DNA of 64,000 nt, taken from JBFMHP01 sp964557295. GTDB lineage: Bacteria; Pseudomonadota; Gammaproteobacteria; RBG-16-57-12. How positions within the stretch are numbered: position 1 is the first letter of the stretch; the number at the start of each line of letters is the position of its first letter. Positions 7,397 to 16,059 of the stretch are shown here, one piece after another. Position numbers and translations under genes: made by a program. Under the pieces are notes generated by a model, which did not search any database, was not told where the DNA came from, and saw only the letters and a program-made list of their open reading frames with translations. The stretch is from positions 1-64,000 of the forward strand of contig CAZKZP010000007.1 in NCBI GenBank assembly GCA_964557295.1, read 5' to 3'.

Positions 7397-7483
7397 CGTT
7401 CTTACCATATCACAAGGGACGCGGCCAACATTGAACGGTGGGAGAAAGAATACAATGAAATGTGTAAGAACAAATGTGATTAA
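7397..7483 (+). pseudogene. 3' remnant of a gene, possible toxin tail
   Basis: An open frame runs from the REP edge to TAA 7483 and has no start codon. It encodes SYHITRDAANIERW followed by a charged, cysteine-bearing end (NEMCKNKCD). It stops 5 bp before the ankyrin gene. This tail/immunity spacing repeats that of the Rhs pair at 3-757. No homology is recognised, so the toxin label is inference. Confidence 0.4.
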
Positions 7484-7488
7484 CGCTT

Positions 7489-7845
7489 ATGAATGATAGA
7501 GAGTCAGTGCTGTCTCGTTATCGGAAAATGGCTTCGTTTGAGGACTTTGATATAAAAAGCATTGATCATGCAGGGTCGGATGGAGACGCACCGATACACG
7601 CCGCAGCATTTTTAGGTAATCTAGCTGATATAAAAATCATGCTAAAAGATTCTATAGACATTAATCTTTCAGGAGACATCGGAAATACTGCACTGCATTA
7701 TGCCGCCCTTAAAGGTCATATAGATGTTGTCGAATTTTTGCTTAATCGGGGGGCAAGCCCTTCGATAAAAAATGATTACGGTGACACTCCACAAGATTTT
7801 GCAAAAGATAATTATCCCGAAATAGTTTACCTATTAACGCGGTAA
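7489..7845 (+). CDS. Ankyrin-repeat protein, possible immunity protein
   Basis: The 118-residue protein holds two to three ankyrin repeats: DAPIHAAAFLGNLADIKIML, GNTALHYAALKGHIDVVEFLL and GDTPQDFAKDNYPEIVYLL. There is no signal peptide, so it should be cytoplasmic. Small ankyrin proteins often act as immunity proteins next to polymorphic toxins, and this one begins 5 bp after a likely toxin tail. The last codons and stop (TTAACGCGGTAA) belong to the REP-type repeat that begins at 7834, so the natural C terminus may be lost. AT-rich codon use contrasts with the core genes. Confidence 0.7.
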   Translation: MNDRESVLSRYRKMASFEDFDIKSIDHAGSDGDAPIHAAAFLGNLADIKIMLKDSIDINLSGDIGNTALHYAALKGHIDVVEFLLNRGASPSIKNDYGDTPQDFAKDNYPEIVYLLTR

Positions 7846-8055
7846 GGCGCACTCCGTAGCGCGGCAAGGCATACTCCGTAGGGCGACAATAAGCGAAGGG
7901 CATTGCGCGTGCGCCTGTTAAGCTCGTAGGGTGCAACAGGCGATAGCCGTATTGCGCCGGATAGAAACGAGAACGTTGATTGATCGGTTTATACAAGTGG
8001 CGATGGTGAAGGTGGCCTCACCTGCGGCGCAATGCCGTTCGGTTATTGCGCCCTT
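7834..8055. repeat. REP cluster
   Basis: Two TAACGCGGTAAGGCGCACTCC-like units are followed by several GGCGCAAT/ATTGCGCC palindromes with different loops, the last near 8030-8054. No gene is visible. The pattern matches the arrays around the RAYT genes. Confidence 0.7.
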
Positions 8056-8111
8056 ATGCTAGCTCAGTGTGTTATGCATCGGTAAATGGGCACCTCGAAA
8101 AATTCACATTT

Positions 8112-8182
8112 TGTCATTCCGGCGAATGCCGGAATCCAGTCTTTGCAAAGATCTGGACACCGGCCTTCGCCGGTGTGACGAA
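8112..8182. repeat. Dispersed palindromic repeat
   Basis: Two adjacent hairpins, GTCATTCCGGCGAATGCCGG and CACCGGCCTTCGCCGGTG, resemble the GTCATTCCGGCGAAAGCCGGAA repeats common between proteobacterial genes. This block lies downstream of the efflux operon and could act as a transcript end or mRNA stabiliser. Confidence 0.55.
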
Positions 8183-8238
8183 TAATTAGAAGCGCCCAAA
8201 TGTCATTCGTGTCGGTAGCCAATAAGGGGCGACCCAAT

Positions 8239-10599
8239 TTATTTTCCGGCATTCGTAATATAGTGCCGTAAATTCTCCAGCCAGCTATCCAGCCCCTGTG
8301 CATCGAGAAAGAAATCGAATCCACCCGCGCTGCGTTCCAGGTTCATCAGGTCGATGAGGAAATCAAAGATGGCGTTGGTGGCGGATTCTTCGGCCACCAG
8401 GGCGGCGTTTTGGGCATCCAGCAGATCAAGGATGGAGAGGGTGCCGCGGGTGTAGGCGTCGGTGACGAGTTCGAGATTTTTGCGTGCCGCGGCGGCGGCG
8501 GTGTTGGACAGCTCGATGGCGGGGTGGGAGGCGGCGATGCGATGCAGGTTGAAGCGGATGCGTTGCGTGATGCGTTCACGGGTGGCTGTCTGTTGCGTCT
8601 GGCGTTGGTCGAGCGTAAATCGGCTGCCGCTAAGCCGCGCGCGCCGGGCGCCGCCTTCGAACAGGGGTAAGGCGACGTTGATGCCCACGCGCCAGTCGGT
8701 ATCGCCTTCGGCGGACAGCCCGGCGCGGCGGTTTTCGTCGAGCATGTTCACGACCTCGCCTTGCAAGGTGATAGTCGGTGACCAATAGGCGCGCTGGCTG
8801 GCCTTGAGTTCGCGTTCGGTGGCGGCGATCAAGGACTCCAGGCCGGCGAGTTCGGGGGCGGCCGTCAGGCCCTCGGCCTGCATGAATTCGCCCATGAGTT
8901 CGAAGGCGCGTTGATTGGTGATATAGTCAAACAGTTCCTTGCGGCTGACGATCAAGGTCGGGTCTTCCAGCGTGGCGGGTGTGGTGATAAAGGGCTCCTG
9001 CAGGGGGCGGTGCAGCAGTCGGTTGAGGGCGTCGCGGTTCTGTTGCAGTTGCGCCTGGGCATTGAGCAGTTCCTTGCGCGAGGTGGCCAGCTCACTTTCC
9101 CAGCGATAGACCTCCGAGGGATTGGCAACCCCGATGCGCTGCCGGTCCTGCGCGAGTTCGAGATTGGAGCGGGTGAGCTGCATGTTTTCACGGCGGATGT
9201 GTACGAAGGTCTGCGCCTTGAGCAGATTGAGATAGGTCAGCGCGGCCTCCTGAACGATGTCCAGTTCCAGTTGGCGATAGAGCGCCGCGCGGTTGTCTTG
9301 CAGGTAACGCTGGATCTCGACATTGGCGCGCACTTGATCGGAATAAAGCAATTGGCTCAGCGTGAGGGCCGCGGTGGTGGAGCGCTCGGCAGCCGCACCG
9401 CTGGTGACGGCCGTGCCGTCATCATTCAGCTGGGTGTAATTGAGCTCGGCGCGCAGTTGCGGGCGCAGCCCGGCGCGTGCCTCAGCCACGGTGGTTTCGC
9501 CGGCCTTGAGTCCCAAGGCGGCCGCGCGCAGATCGAGATTGGCGGCTACCGCCTCCAACGCTGCCGCCGCGAGTGAGAGCTCGCGTCCCTGCGGCTCGGG
9601 CAACTCGTTCAACAGCACCGCTTGTTTGAGGATGTCGAAGCGTGGATAAACGCCGATGGCTCGTGCGGTGGCCAGGTTGATGGTCAGGCGGCGTTTGCTG
9701 GTGAAGACGACCGGCTGATTGCCGGCGTCCTCACCGTGCAACACGGCATGTATGTTCAATGCGGTGCGCCGCGCCAGGCGCTGCCAGTCGGAGGCCTCCA
9801 CTTCCGACATCAAGAGACCTTGCTCCACCAGCTGCGAGCCGATCAGGCTGTAACTGGGCGTGCGTTTTTTGATCAAGGCGCTGATGAGTTGCTGCATCGC
9901 GTTGGCGCTCAGCCGCGGCATGCTGGTGACCACCACGGCTTGAGTATCCTCCGGGAGTTTGGCCGCCAGATCCTCGTCGGGTTGTGTTTGCAGCACAAAG
10001 CGCAACTCGATGCCACCGGCGGCTGCCACCTCACGCGCGCGCTGGATCTGGCCAGGTAGGGCGTCGAAGGCGGTCTGGTCGACCAGGACCGCCACATTTT
10101 TGAAGGTCACTACGCTGCGAAAGATCTTGAGATCACGGACAAAGTCGGCCTCGCTGGTGAGGTAGTTGAGATTCCTTACGCCGCTGGTGTCGCCCTTGCG
10201 CGGCAGGCCGAGCAGCGCGGCGTCCATGACAAACGGCGCGAAGGTCGGTTTGCGCAGGCGCGGGCTCAAGGCCGCCACCGAGCTGGCGGTGTATCCCAGG
10301 GTCAGCACCATATCCACCGTGGGATCGTTCTGCAGCTGCTCGAATGCGGTGGCGATTTGCTTGGCCGACCATCCGCCATCGAGCTGCTTGGCCTCCGGAA
10401 AACGAATCTCGAAATCCCCCTTGGTCAGGAGCAGGAGTTCCTCCTTGAACAGCGCCGGCGACCAACCAGCGGGTTCCATCGGACCGTCGATGACGGTACC
10501 GATGGTGATTACTTTGGCGGCATGGGCATTGGCGCACAGCAGCAGCAAAAAAACGCGTGCGAAAATGATAATGGTTCGTTTCATATCTTTAACCGACAT
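8239..10599 (-). CDS. Fusion: periplasmic binding-protein domain + TolC outer-membrane factor
   Basis: The 786-residue protein has an N-terminal signal peptide (FARVFLLLLCANAHA). Residues about 28-330 look like an ABC_sub_bind-type periplasmic binding domain: ITIGTVIDGPMEPAGW, VDMVLTLGYTASSVAAL, VAVLVDQTAFDALPG. Residues about 345-786 are a TolC/OEP efflux protein with the two internally repeated alpha-helical halves (ANLDLRAAALGLKAGE, LNAQAQLQQNRDALNRLLH, YTRGTLSILDLLDAQNAAL). AAGGGGG lies 8 bp before ATG 10599. It is the last gene of an operon with HlyD- and ABC-2-type genes, so it should be the outer-membrane exit duct. A TolC protein is normally 420-500 residues; the extra binding domain is unusual. 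The fusion is a single open frame. Confidence 0.82.
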   Translation of the reverse strand: MSVKDMKRTIIIFARVFLLLLCANAHAAKVITIGTVIDGPMEPAGWSPALFKEELLLLTKGDFEIRFPEAKQLDGGWSAKQIATAFEQLQNDPTVDMVLTLGYTASSVAALSPRLRKPTFAPFVMDAALLGLPRKGDTSGVRNLNYLTSEADFVRDLKIFRSVVTFKNVAVLVDQTAFDALPGQIQRAREVAAAGGIELRFVLQTQPDEDLAAKLPEDTQAVVVTSMPRLSANAMQQLISALIKKRTPSYSLIGSQLVEQGLLMSEVEASDWQRLARRTALNIHAVLHGEDAGNQPVVFTSKRRLTINLATARAIGVYPRFDILKQAVLLNELPEPQGRELSLAAAALEAVAANLDLRAAALGLKAGETTVAEARAGLRPQLRAELNYTQLNDDGTAVTSGAAAERSTTAALTLSQLLYSDQVRANVEIQRYLQDNRAALYRQLELDIVQEAALTYLNLLKAQTFVHIRRENMQLTRSNLELAQDRQRIGVANPSEVYRWESELATSRKELLNAQAQLQQNRDALNRLLHRPLQEPFITTPATLEDPTLIVSRKELFDYITNQRAFELMGEFMQAEGLTAAPELAGLESLIAATERELKASQRAYWSPTITLQGEVVNMLDENRRAGLSAEGDTDWRVGINVALPLFEGGARRARLSGSRFTLDQRQTQQTATRERITQRIRFNLHRIAASHPAIELSNTAAAAARKNLELVTDAYTRGTLSILDLLDAQNAALVAEESATNAIFDFLIDLMNLERSAGGFDFFLDAQGLDSWLENLRHYITNAGK

Positions 10600-10620
10600 G
10601 TGAGATCCCCCTTATGGCCG

Positions 10621-10698
10621 GTAGATTGGCGCTGAGCGCCGCGAGGCCCAACGACCGGCGGCGTGATGTTGGACTTCGTGCCTCAGCCCAACCTACAT
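10621..10698. repeat. Dispersed 78-bp repeat, copy 1
   Basis: The sequence from GTAGATTGGCGCTGAGCGC to CTCAGCCCAACCTACA is closely similar, in the same orientation, to 24023-24100, which lies inside a coding region. Here it lies between two operon genes. Confidence 0.75.
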
Positions 10699-10734
10699 TT
10701 TCTGCTCGGCTCATCGGGTCACCCATCCATCTCG

Positions 10735-11859
10735 TTATACCTGCGTCAAGGTCACGGTCTTGCGAAAACGCGCCAGGGCGGCGATAAAAAATACCGCGCC
10801 GATGACCGCGGCGGCGAGGAATTGCGGCCACACCACGTCCAGCCCGGCATCACGAAACAGGATCGCCTGGGCCATGCTGACGAAATGCGTGGAGGGGACG
10901 AACTGCATGACGATTTGCAGTCCCTTGGGCATACTCTCCAGCGGCGTGTTGCCGCCGGATAGCAGCATCATCAGCACATAGACCAGCATGGTCAGCAAGC
11001 CGAACTGCGGCATCGAGCGGGCGAGCGTGGCCATGAAGATGCCGAGCGAGGTCACCGAGAACAGATAGACCAGCGCGCCGGCCAGATACAACGGGATCGA
11101 TCCGATGATGGGCACGGCGAGCGCCCCCTTGACGATGAGGTAGAGCGAGAGGCTCACCGCAATCATCACCACCAGTCCACTCGCCCAGATCTTGGCGAGC
11201 ATGATCTCGATGGGTTGCAGCGGCATCACCAGCAGATGTTCGATGGTGCCGTGCTCACGTTCGCGGATCAGGGCCGCGCCGGTGAGCAGGATCGCCAGCA
11301 GCGTGATGTTGTTGGTGAGCTCCATCGCGCTGGCGAACCACGCGGCCTCCAGATTGGGGTTGAAGCGCGCGCGGGTGATGATCGCCACGGGCTGCGCCGT
11401 CTCAGGCGCGCCGCCTGCAAACGCCGCTAATTCCTGTGCGATGATGCGCTGGAGGTAACCCGAGCCATTGCCGGCGATGCTCATGGCGGTGGCATCCACA
11501 TTGAGCTGGATCACCGTGGGGCGCCCGGCGAGGAGGTCGGCCTGAAAGCCCGGCGGGATATCGATGACGAAGGTGAAGCGTCCGGCCTCCATCGTCGCAT
11601 CGATCTCGTTGATCGCCAGTGGCACGGGGGGCTGGAAATACGGCGGCAGCAAGGCATCACCAATGCGCCGCGAGAGTGTCGAGCGGTCTTCATCCACGAT
11701 GGCGACGGCGGCGTTGGTCACCCCGGCGGCGGCATTCTGCGCGACCTCGAACACGGAGAACGAAAACATATAGGCGATCAGCAGCAGCATCACCGGGTCG
11801 TAGCGCAGACTGTAGAGTTCCTTGATGCCCAGACGATAGATGTTGCTCAGCGCGCGCAT
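10735..11859 (-). CDS. ABC-2 type permease, YhhJ-like
   Basis: The 374-residue inner-membrane protein has one TM segment near the N terminus (VMLLLIAYMFSFSVFEVA), a periplasmic region of about 150 residues (VAIVDEDRSTLSRRI, FVIDIPPGFQADLLAGR), then five TM segments with the ABC-2 signature REREHGTIEHLLVMPLQPIEIMLAKI. This matches the E. coli YhhJ/YbhR type of exporter subunit. It starts 2 bp after the stop of the RbbA-like gene and is followed by the TolC fusion. It should pair with the ATPase/permease encoded just upstream to move a drug, toxin or lipid-like substrate outward. Confidence 0.87.
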   Translation of the reverse strand: MRALSNIYRLGIKELYSLRYDPVMLLLIAYMFSFSVFEVAQNAAAGVTNAAVAIVDEDRSTLSRRIGDALLPPYFQPPVPLAINEIDATMEAGRFTFVIDIPPGFQADLLAGRPTVIQLNVDATAMSIAGNGSGYLQRIIAQELAAFAGGAPETAQPVAIITRARFNPNLEAAWFASAMELTNNITLLAILLTGAALIREREHGTIEHLLVMPLQPIEIMLAKIWASGLVVMIAVSLSLYLIVKGALAVPIIGSIPLYLAGALVYLFSVTSLGIFMATLARSMPQFGLLTMLVYVLMMLLSGGNTPLESMPKGLQIVMQFVPSTHFVSMAQAILFRDAGLDVVWPQFLAAAVIGAVFFIAALARFRKTVTLTQV

Positions 11860-11861
11860 GG

Positions 11862-14597
11862 TCAGCGCTCCTGCGTCTTCAACAGGCTCAGGCCGAGCAC
11901 GAGATAGATGAAGATCAATGCCGCCAGCACCAGGAAGTTGCTGGAGAGCTCGGCGAAGCCGAGCGACTTGGTGAAGGTGCCCAGGCTGATCTGCTGAAAA
12001 TAACTGCTGGGAAAGGACAGGCCGAAGGCCCGGGCGCCCTCGGTGAGCGAGGCGACCGGCACGAATAGGCCGGAGAAATTGACCGCCGGGACGACGGTGA
12101 TGATGGCGGTGCCGAAGATCGCGGCGATCTGCGTCTTCATGAAGGCCGACATCAGCAAGCCCACGCCGGTGGTGGCGATGACATAGAGCACGGCGCCGGC
12201 CAACAGGGCGGGGAAGCTCCCCTTGATCGGCACCTGAAACAGGAACACGGCCAAGGCAACGAAGATGGCGAAGTTCAGCAGCGCGATCAGTACATATGGA
12301 AACTGTTTGCCGAGCAGGAATTCCAGGCCGCTCACCGGCGTGGCGTAGAGATTGGTGATCGAGCCCATCTCCTTTTCGCGCACCACACCGGCGGCGGTCA
12401 TCATCGCAGGGATCCAGATCAGCAGCATCATGATGGTGCCGGGGATGATGGCGTACACGCTTTTGAAGTCCTGGTTGTAACGAAAGCGGGATTCGATGCT
12501 GAGCGGCGCGGCTCGGGGTGACGGATGCGCGGCGTTCCGGCCGAGTTGTTCCAGATAAAACTGGTGCACGCCGAGGATGTAACCGCGCGCGGTCTCGGCG
12601 CGCATCGGATTGGTGCCGTCGAGCCAGATGCCGACCTGTGGCGTGCGCCCGCGTTTCAAATCCTTGTCGAAGTTGGGCGGGATTTCGATGGTGAAGGTCA
12701 ACCGCCCTTGCTGCAGGCGCTCGTCCAGCTCGGCGTAATCGCGCAGCGGCGGGCGCTGTTCGAAATACGGTGAACCGGCAAAGTTCTCCAGGTAGGCGCG
12801 GCTGGCGGGGCTTTGGTCGCGGTCGAGCACGGCATAGGAGAGGTCCTCGACATCGAAGGTGATGCCGTAGCCGAAGGCGATCATCAGGATGATCGGCCCG
12901 AGCAGCGCAAACGCCAGCCGAATCGGATCGCGGCGGATCTCCATGCCTTCGCGCCGCGCATAGGCCCAGGCCCGGCGCGGATCGAAGGCCGTGACGCGTG
13001 GATTGCCGGAGGGTGCGGGAGCTGTGCTCCCAGGCGCGGTGACGACGTCCGGCGCGGCGTGTGTCGATTCACGCTCGGCCTCTTCCAGGTAGGCGATGAA
13101 GGCCTCCTCCAGATTGGCGCTGCCGCGCGCGCGCACCAAGGCGGCCGGGGTGTCCTGGGCCAGCACCTTGCCGGCATGCATCAGCGAGATGCGGTCGCAA
13201 CGCTCGGCCTCGTTCATGAAATGCGTGGAGATGAAGATGGTCACGCCGTCATCGCGCGAGAGCTGGGCCAGCAGCTCCCAGAATTGATCGCGCGCCACCG
13301 GGTCCACGCCCGAGGTGGGCTCATCCAGGATCAGCATCTCGGGACCGTGGATCACCGCCACCGCCAGGGAGAGGCGCTGGCGCACGCCCAGCGGCAGTTT
13401 TTCCGCCGGCTCGTCGGCCACGTCCACCAGGCCGAAGCGTTGCATCATCTCGTCGAGCCGCGCCGGAATCTGCGCCTTGGGCAGGTGAAAGATGTGCGCG
13501 TGCAGACTCAGGTTTTGGCGCACCGTCAGTTCGGTATAGAGCGAAAACGACTGCGACATATAGCCGACCCGCTTGCGCAGATCGGTGTCCTTGGCATCCG
13601 CCGGACGACCGAACAACCAGGCCTCGCCCTCCGAGCTCGGCAGCAAGCCGGTGAGCATCTTCATGGTGGTGGTCTTGCCGCAGCCGTTGGAGCCGAGGAA
13701 GCCGAAGATCTCGCCGCGCTCGATGCGAAAGCTCACGCGATCGACCGCGACGAACGGGCCGAAGCGCCGTGTGAGCTCGCGGGCCTCGATGGCCGATTCG
13801 CCGGCATGATGGGCCGGGCGCGGCGGGATGCTGAGTTTGCGATAGCCACGGCGCTTTTCTTCGGGGAGCAGGGCGATGAAGGTTTCTTCCGGGGTTTGCT
13901 TGCCGGTCTGGTCGCGCAGCGTGGCGGGTGTGCCGGTCGCCAGGATCCTGCCCGCGTCCATCGCCACCAGCCAGTCGAAGCGATTGGCCTCGTCCATATA
14001 GGCGGTGGCGACGATCACCGACATGCCAGGACGCCGCGCGCGCATCCGCTCGATCAACTCCCAGAACTGGCGCCGCGAGAGCGGATCAACACCGGTGGTC
14101 GGCTCATCCAAAATCAGCAGGTCCGGATCATGAATCAGCGCGCAGCACAGGCCGAGCTTCTGTTTCATGCCACCGGAAAGCTTTCCGGCCGGACGATCGG
14201 CAAACGGCGCCAGTCCCGTGCCGGCGAGCAGTTCCTCGATGCGCGCGCTGCGTTCATGCGCTGACTGGCCGAACAGGCGCCCGAAAAAATCCACGTTCTC
14301 GAAGACCGACAGCGTCATATAGAGATTGTGTCCCAGCCCCTGCGGCATGTAGGCGATGCGTGAACAGATCGCCGTGCGCTGCGGCTTGTCGCGCATGTCG
14401 TGGTTGAGAACTTCCACCGTCCCGTCCTGGATCTTGCGCACGCCCGCGATCAGAGAAAGCAGGCTCGATTTGCCTACGCCATCCGGGCCGATCAGGCCCA
14501 CCATGCAGGCCGCGGGGATGTCGAGATCCACGCCGTCGACGGCGCGGATATCCCCATAGCGATGGTTGAGGCCTTTGATATGTGCGACGGTGGTCAT
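11862..14597 (-). CDS. rbbA: RbbA-like double ABC ATPase fused to an ABC-2 permease
   Basis: The 911-residue protein has two ATP-binding domains and one membrane domain. Domain 1 (residues about 3-230) has Walker A GPDGVGKSS, signature LSGGMKQKLGL and Walker B LLILDEPTTGVDP. Domain 2 (about 310-535) has GSNGCGKTT, a degenerate signature LPLGVRQRLSL and MLILDEPTSGVDP. The rest (about 590-911) is an ABC-2 permease with six TM segments. This is the E. coli RbbA layout, and its neighbours match yhiI and yhhJ. I chose ATG 14597 (MTTVAHIKGL), where homology begins; the open frame extends upstream into the hlyD end without family similarity. It should energise export through the TolC protein. Confidence 0.88.
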   Translation of the reverse strand: MTTVAHIKGLNHRYGDIRAVDGVDLDIPAACMVGLIGPDGVGKSSLLSLIAGVRKIQDGTVEVLNHDMRDKPQRTAICSRIAYMPQGLGHNLYMTLSVFENVDFFGRLFGQSAHERSARIEELLAGTGLAPFADRPAGKLSGGMKQKLGLCCALIHDPDLLILDEPTTGVDPLSRRQFWELIERMRARRPGMSVIVATAYMDEANRFDWLVAMDAGRILATGTPATLRDQTGKQTPEETFIALLPEEKRRGYRKLSIPPRPAHHAGESAIEARELTRRFGPFVAVDRVSFRIERGEIFGFLGSNGCGKTTTMKMLTGLLPSSEGEAWLFGRPADAKDTDLRKRVGYMSQSFSLYTELTVRQNLSLHAHIFHLPKAQIPARLDEMMQRFGLVDVADEPAEKLPLGVRQRLSLAVAVIHGPEMLILDEPTSGVDPVARDQFWELLAQLSRDDGVTIFISTHFMNEAERCDRISLMHAGKVLAQDTPAALVRARGSANLEEAFIAYLEEAERESTHAAPDVVTAPGSTAPAPSGNPRVTAFDPRRAWAYARREGMEIRRDPIRLAFALLGPIILMIAFGYGITFDVEDLSYAVLDRDQSPASRAYLENFAGSPYFEQRPPLRDYAELDERLQQGRLTFTIEIPPNFDKDLKRGRTPQVGIWLDGTNPMRAETARGYILGVHQFYLEQLGRNAAHPSPRAAPLSIESRFRYNQDFKSVYAIIPGTIMMLLIWIPAMMTAAGVVREKEMGSITNLYATPVSGLEFLLGKQFPYVLIALLNFAIFVALAVFLFQVPIKGSFPALLAGAVLYVIATTGVGLLMSAFMKTQIAAIFGTAIITVVPAVNFSGLFVPVASLTEGARAFGLSFPSSYFQQISLGTFTKSLGFAELSSNFLVLAALIFIYLVLGLSLLKTQER

Positions 14598-14643
14598 CTC
14601 GGATGAACTCGCGTCGGGTGGTCGGGGCCGGGCCGTGTCATGA

Positions 14644-15630
14644 CTATGGCGCACGCGGATGCGGGGCGGGCCACGGCGCATCCGCGGTGAGGCGCACATA
14701 GGCCACCCCCGGCACGCCAGTCTTCGATAGCTCGGCATGGGCCTTCAGAAAATCGGTATCGAGTTGGATCTTGATGCGAAACATCAGCTTTTCGCGCTCG
14801 GTGCGCGTCTCCACCTCTTTGGGCGTGAACTGGGCCTGGGGTGCGACGAAGGAGACCTTGGCCGGAATCATCAGTTCCGGCAGGCCATCGAGCACGATGC
14901 GGGCATCGGCGCCCACCGCAAGCTGCGCCGCCTGGTGGGTGGGCAGGAAGATCGACATATAGACATCGGTGGGGTCGAACACCGTGAGCACCTTGCCACC
15001 GCCGGGCAGCACCTCGCCCGGTTCCGCGAGCCGGTACAACACGCGCCCGCCGATCGGAGCCTTGAGGATGCTGTCTTCGATCTGCGCCTTGAGCAGCTCG
15101 GTATTGGCGATGGCCGCCTCGATCGCGGCCTCGGCGTTGGCGAGCTGCGCTTGCGCGGCGGCCAGGGTGGCCTTGGCGGTCTCCACCGCGGTTTCATCAC
15201 GCTGTAATTGTTCGAGCGAGATGCTCTTGTTCTCGTACAACCCCTCGGCGCGCTCCAGATCCTTTTGCGCCAGCGAGAGTTCGCTCCGGCGCTGGGCGAT
15301 CACCGCCACCGCGACACTGCGCTCCTGCTGCGCGCGGCGCACCTCGGCCTCGGCGCGGCGCAGCTGGGCATCCAATTCCTTGGTATCGAGGTGCGCCAGC
15401 GCCTGGTCGAGCGCGACCGCATCGCCTTCTTTCACCAACACACGCGCCAGGCGCCCGCCGAACTTGGAGGTGATGTCGACCTCGGTCGCCTCGATGCGGC
15501 CATTGCCCGAGGCGATGCCGGCCGGCAGTTCCGGTGTTTGCAGCCGGTTCCAGGCATAGCCGCCCACGATGAGCAAAACCGCCACCACCGTTGCTGCGAA
15601 TTTCCATTGTTGTGCACGGACCTTGGTCAT
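14644..15630 (-). CDS. HlyD-family membrane fusion protein, YhiI-like
   Basis: The 328-residue periplasmic adaptor is anchored by one N-terminal TM helix (FAATVVAVLLIVGGYAW). It has a biotinyl-lipoyl half motif (GRLARVLVKEGDAVALDQALA), a long coiled-coil hairpin (about residues 85-190, rich in A/E/R/Q), the second lipoyl half (SILKAPIGGRVLYRLAEPGE) and a beta-barrel domain. ATG 15630 has GGGAGA 6-7 bp upstream and is better than a TTG five codons earlier. It is the first gene of the operon and bridges the inner-membrane ABC proteins to the TolC fusion. Similar proteins partner RbbA/YhhJ in E. coli. Confidence 0.88.
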   Translation of the reverse strand: MTKVRAQQWKFAATVVAVLLIVGGYAWNRLQTPELPAGIASGNGRIEATEVDITSKFGGRLARVLVKEGDAVALDQALAHLDTKELDAQLRRAEAEVRRAQQERSVAVAVIAQRRSELSLAQKDLERAEGLYENKSISLEQLQRDETAVETAKATLAAAQAQLANAEAAIEAAIANTELLKAQIEDSILKAPIGGRVLYRLAEPGEVLPGGGKVLTVFDPTDVYMSIFLPTHQAAQLAVGADARIVLDGLPELMIPAKVSFVAPQAQFTPKEVETRTEREKLMFRIKIQLDTDFLKAHAELSKTGVPGVAYVRLTADAPWPAPHPRAP

Positions 15631-15781
15631 CGAGTCTCCCAGCAACGATTGAAGCCACTGTCCTGGCGCAGGCTGTCAGCAGCGTGATGAAAAAAACAGA
15701 ATCACCCAAAAGTATAGATGACTGTTCGAGCCGCGTTGACCTGGCAGCGAGCATGGGTTTGAGAAGGGATGGCATTGTGAC

Positions 15782-15970
15782 TATTAACCCCGCGATTAAA
15801 TATATCTGCTGCGCATCATAAAAGCGTTCCTTCTCCCTCCGGGAGAAGGACAGGATGAGGGGGTAAATTAATGTGTTAATTCCCCTCACCCTAGCCCTCT
15901 ACCCTAAAGGGTATAAATTCCTGAGGGAGAGGGAACAGTACACCAGATTTATTTTGTCGCCGGGTTGCTA
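15782..15970. mobile_element. MITE-like element, copy 1
   Basis: This non-coding element of about 190 bp starts CTATTAACCCCGCGATTAAAT and contains the hairpin CTCCCTCCGGGAG, a CCCTCACCCTAGCCCTC tract and ACCCTAAAGGGTATAAA. It ends near GCCGGGTTGCTAA. It is similar over its length to the reverse complement of 18780-18970. The terminal sequences are inverted relatives (TTAACCCGGC). There is no coding capacity. It lies just before the amylase gene, and 15631-15781 has no gene that I can support. Confidence 0.65.
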
Positions 15971-16059
15971 AGTAAGCGCCATTCAATACCGTGGTCTATA
16001 TTTTAATTTAGAGAAAAATAGCATTTATTTTTTCTATAAGAAGAATAGGGTAGAGCCTC

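Noticed and set aside
12813..14264. A 483-codon frame antisense to the RbbA-like gene.
   Set aside because: The minus strand encodes unmistakable ABC motifs. The antisense product is His/Arg/Gln-rich, as expected for a GC-rich shadow frame.
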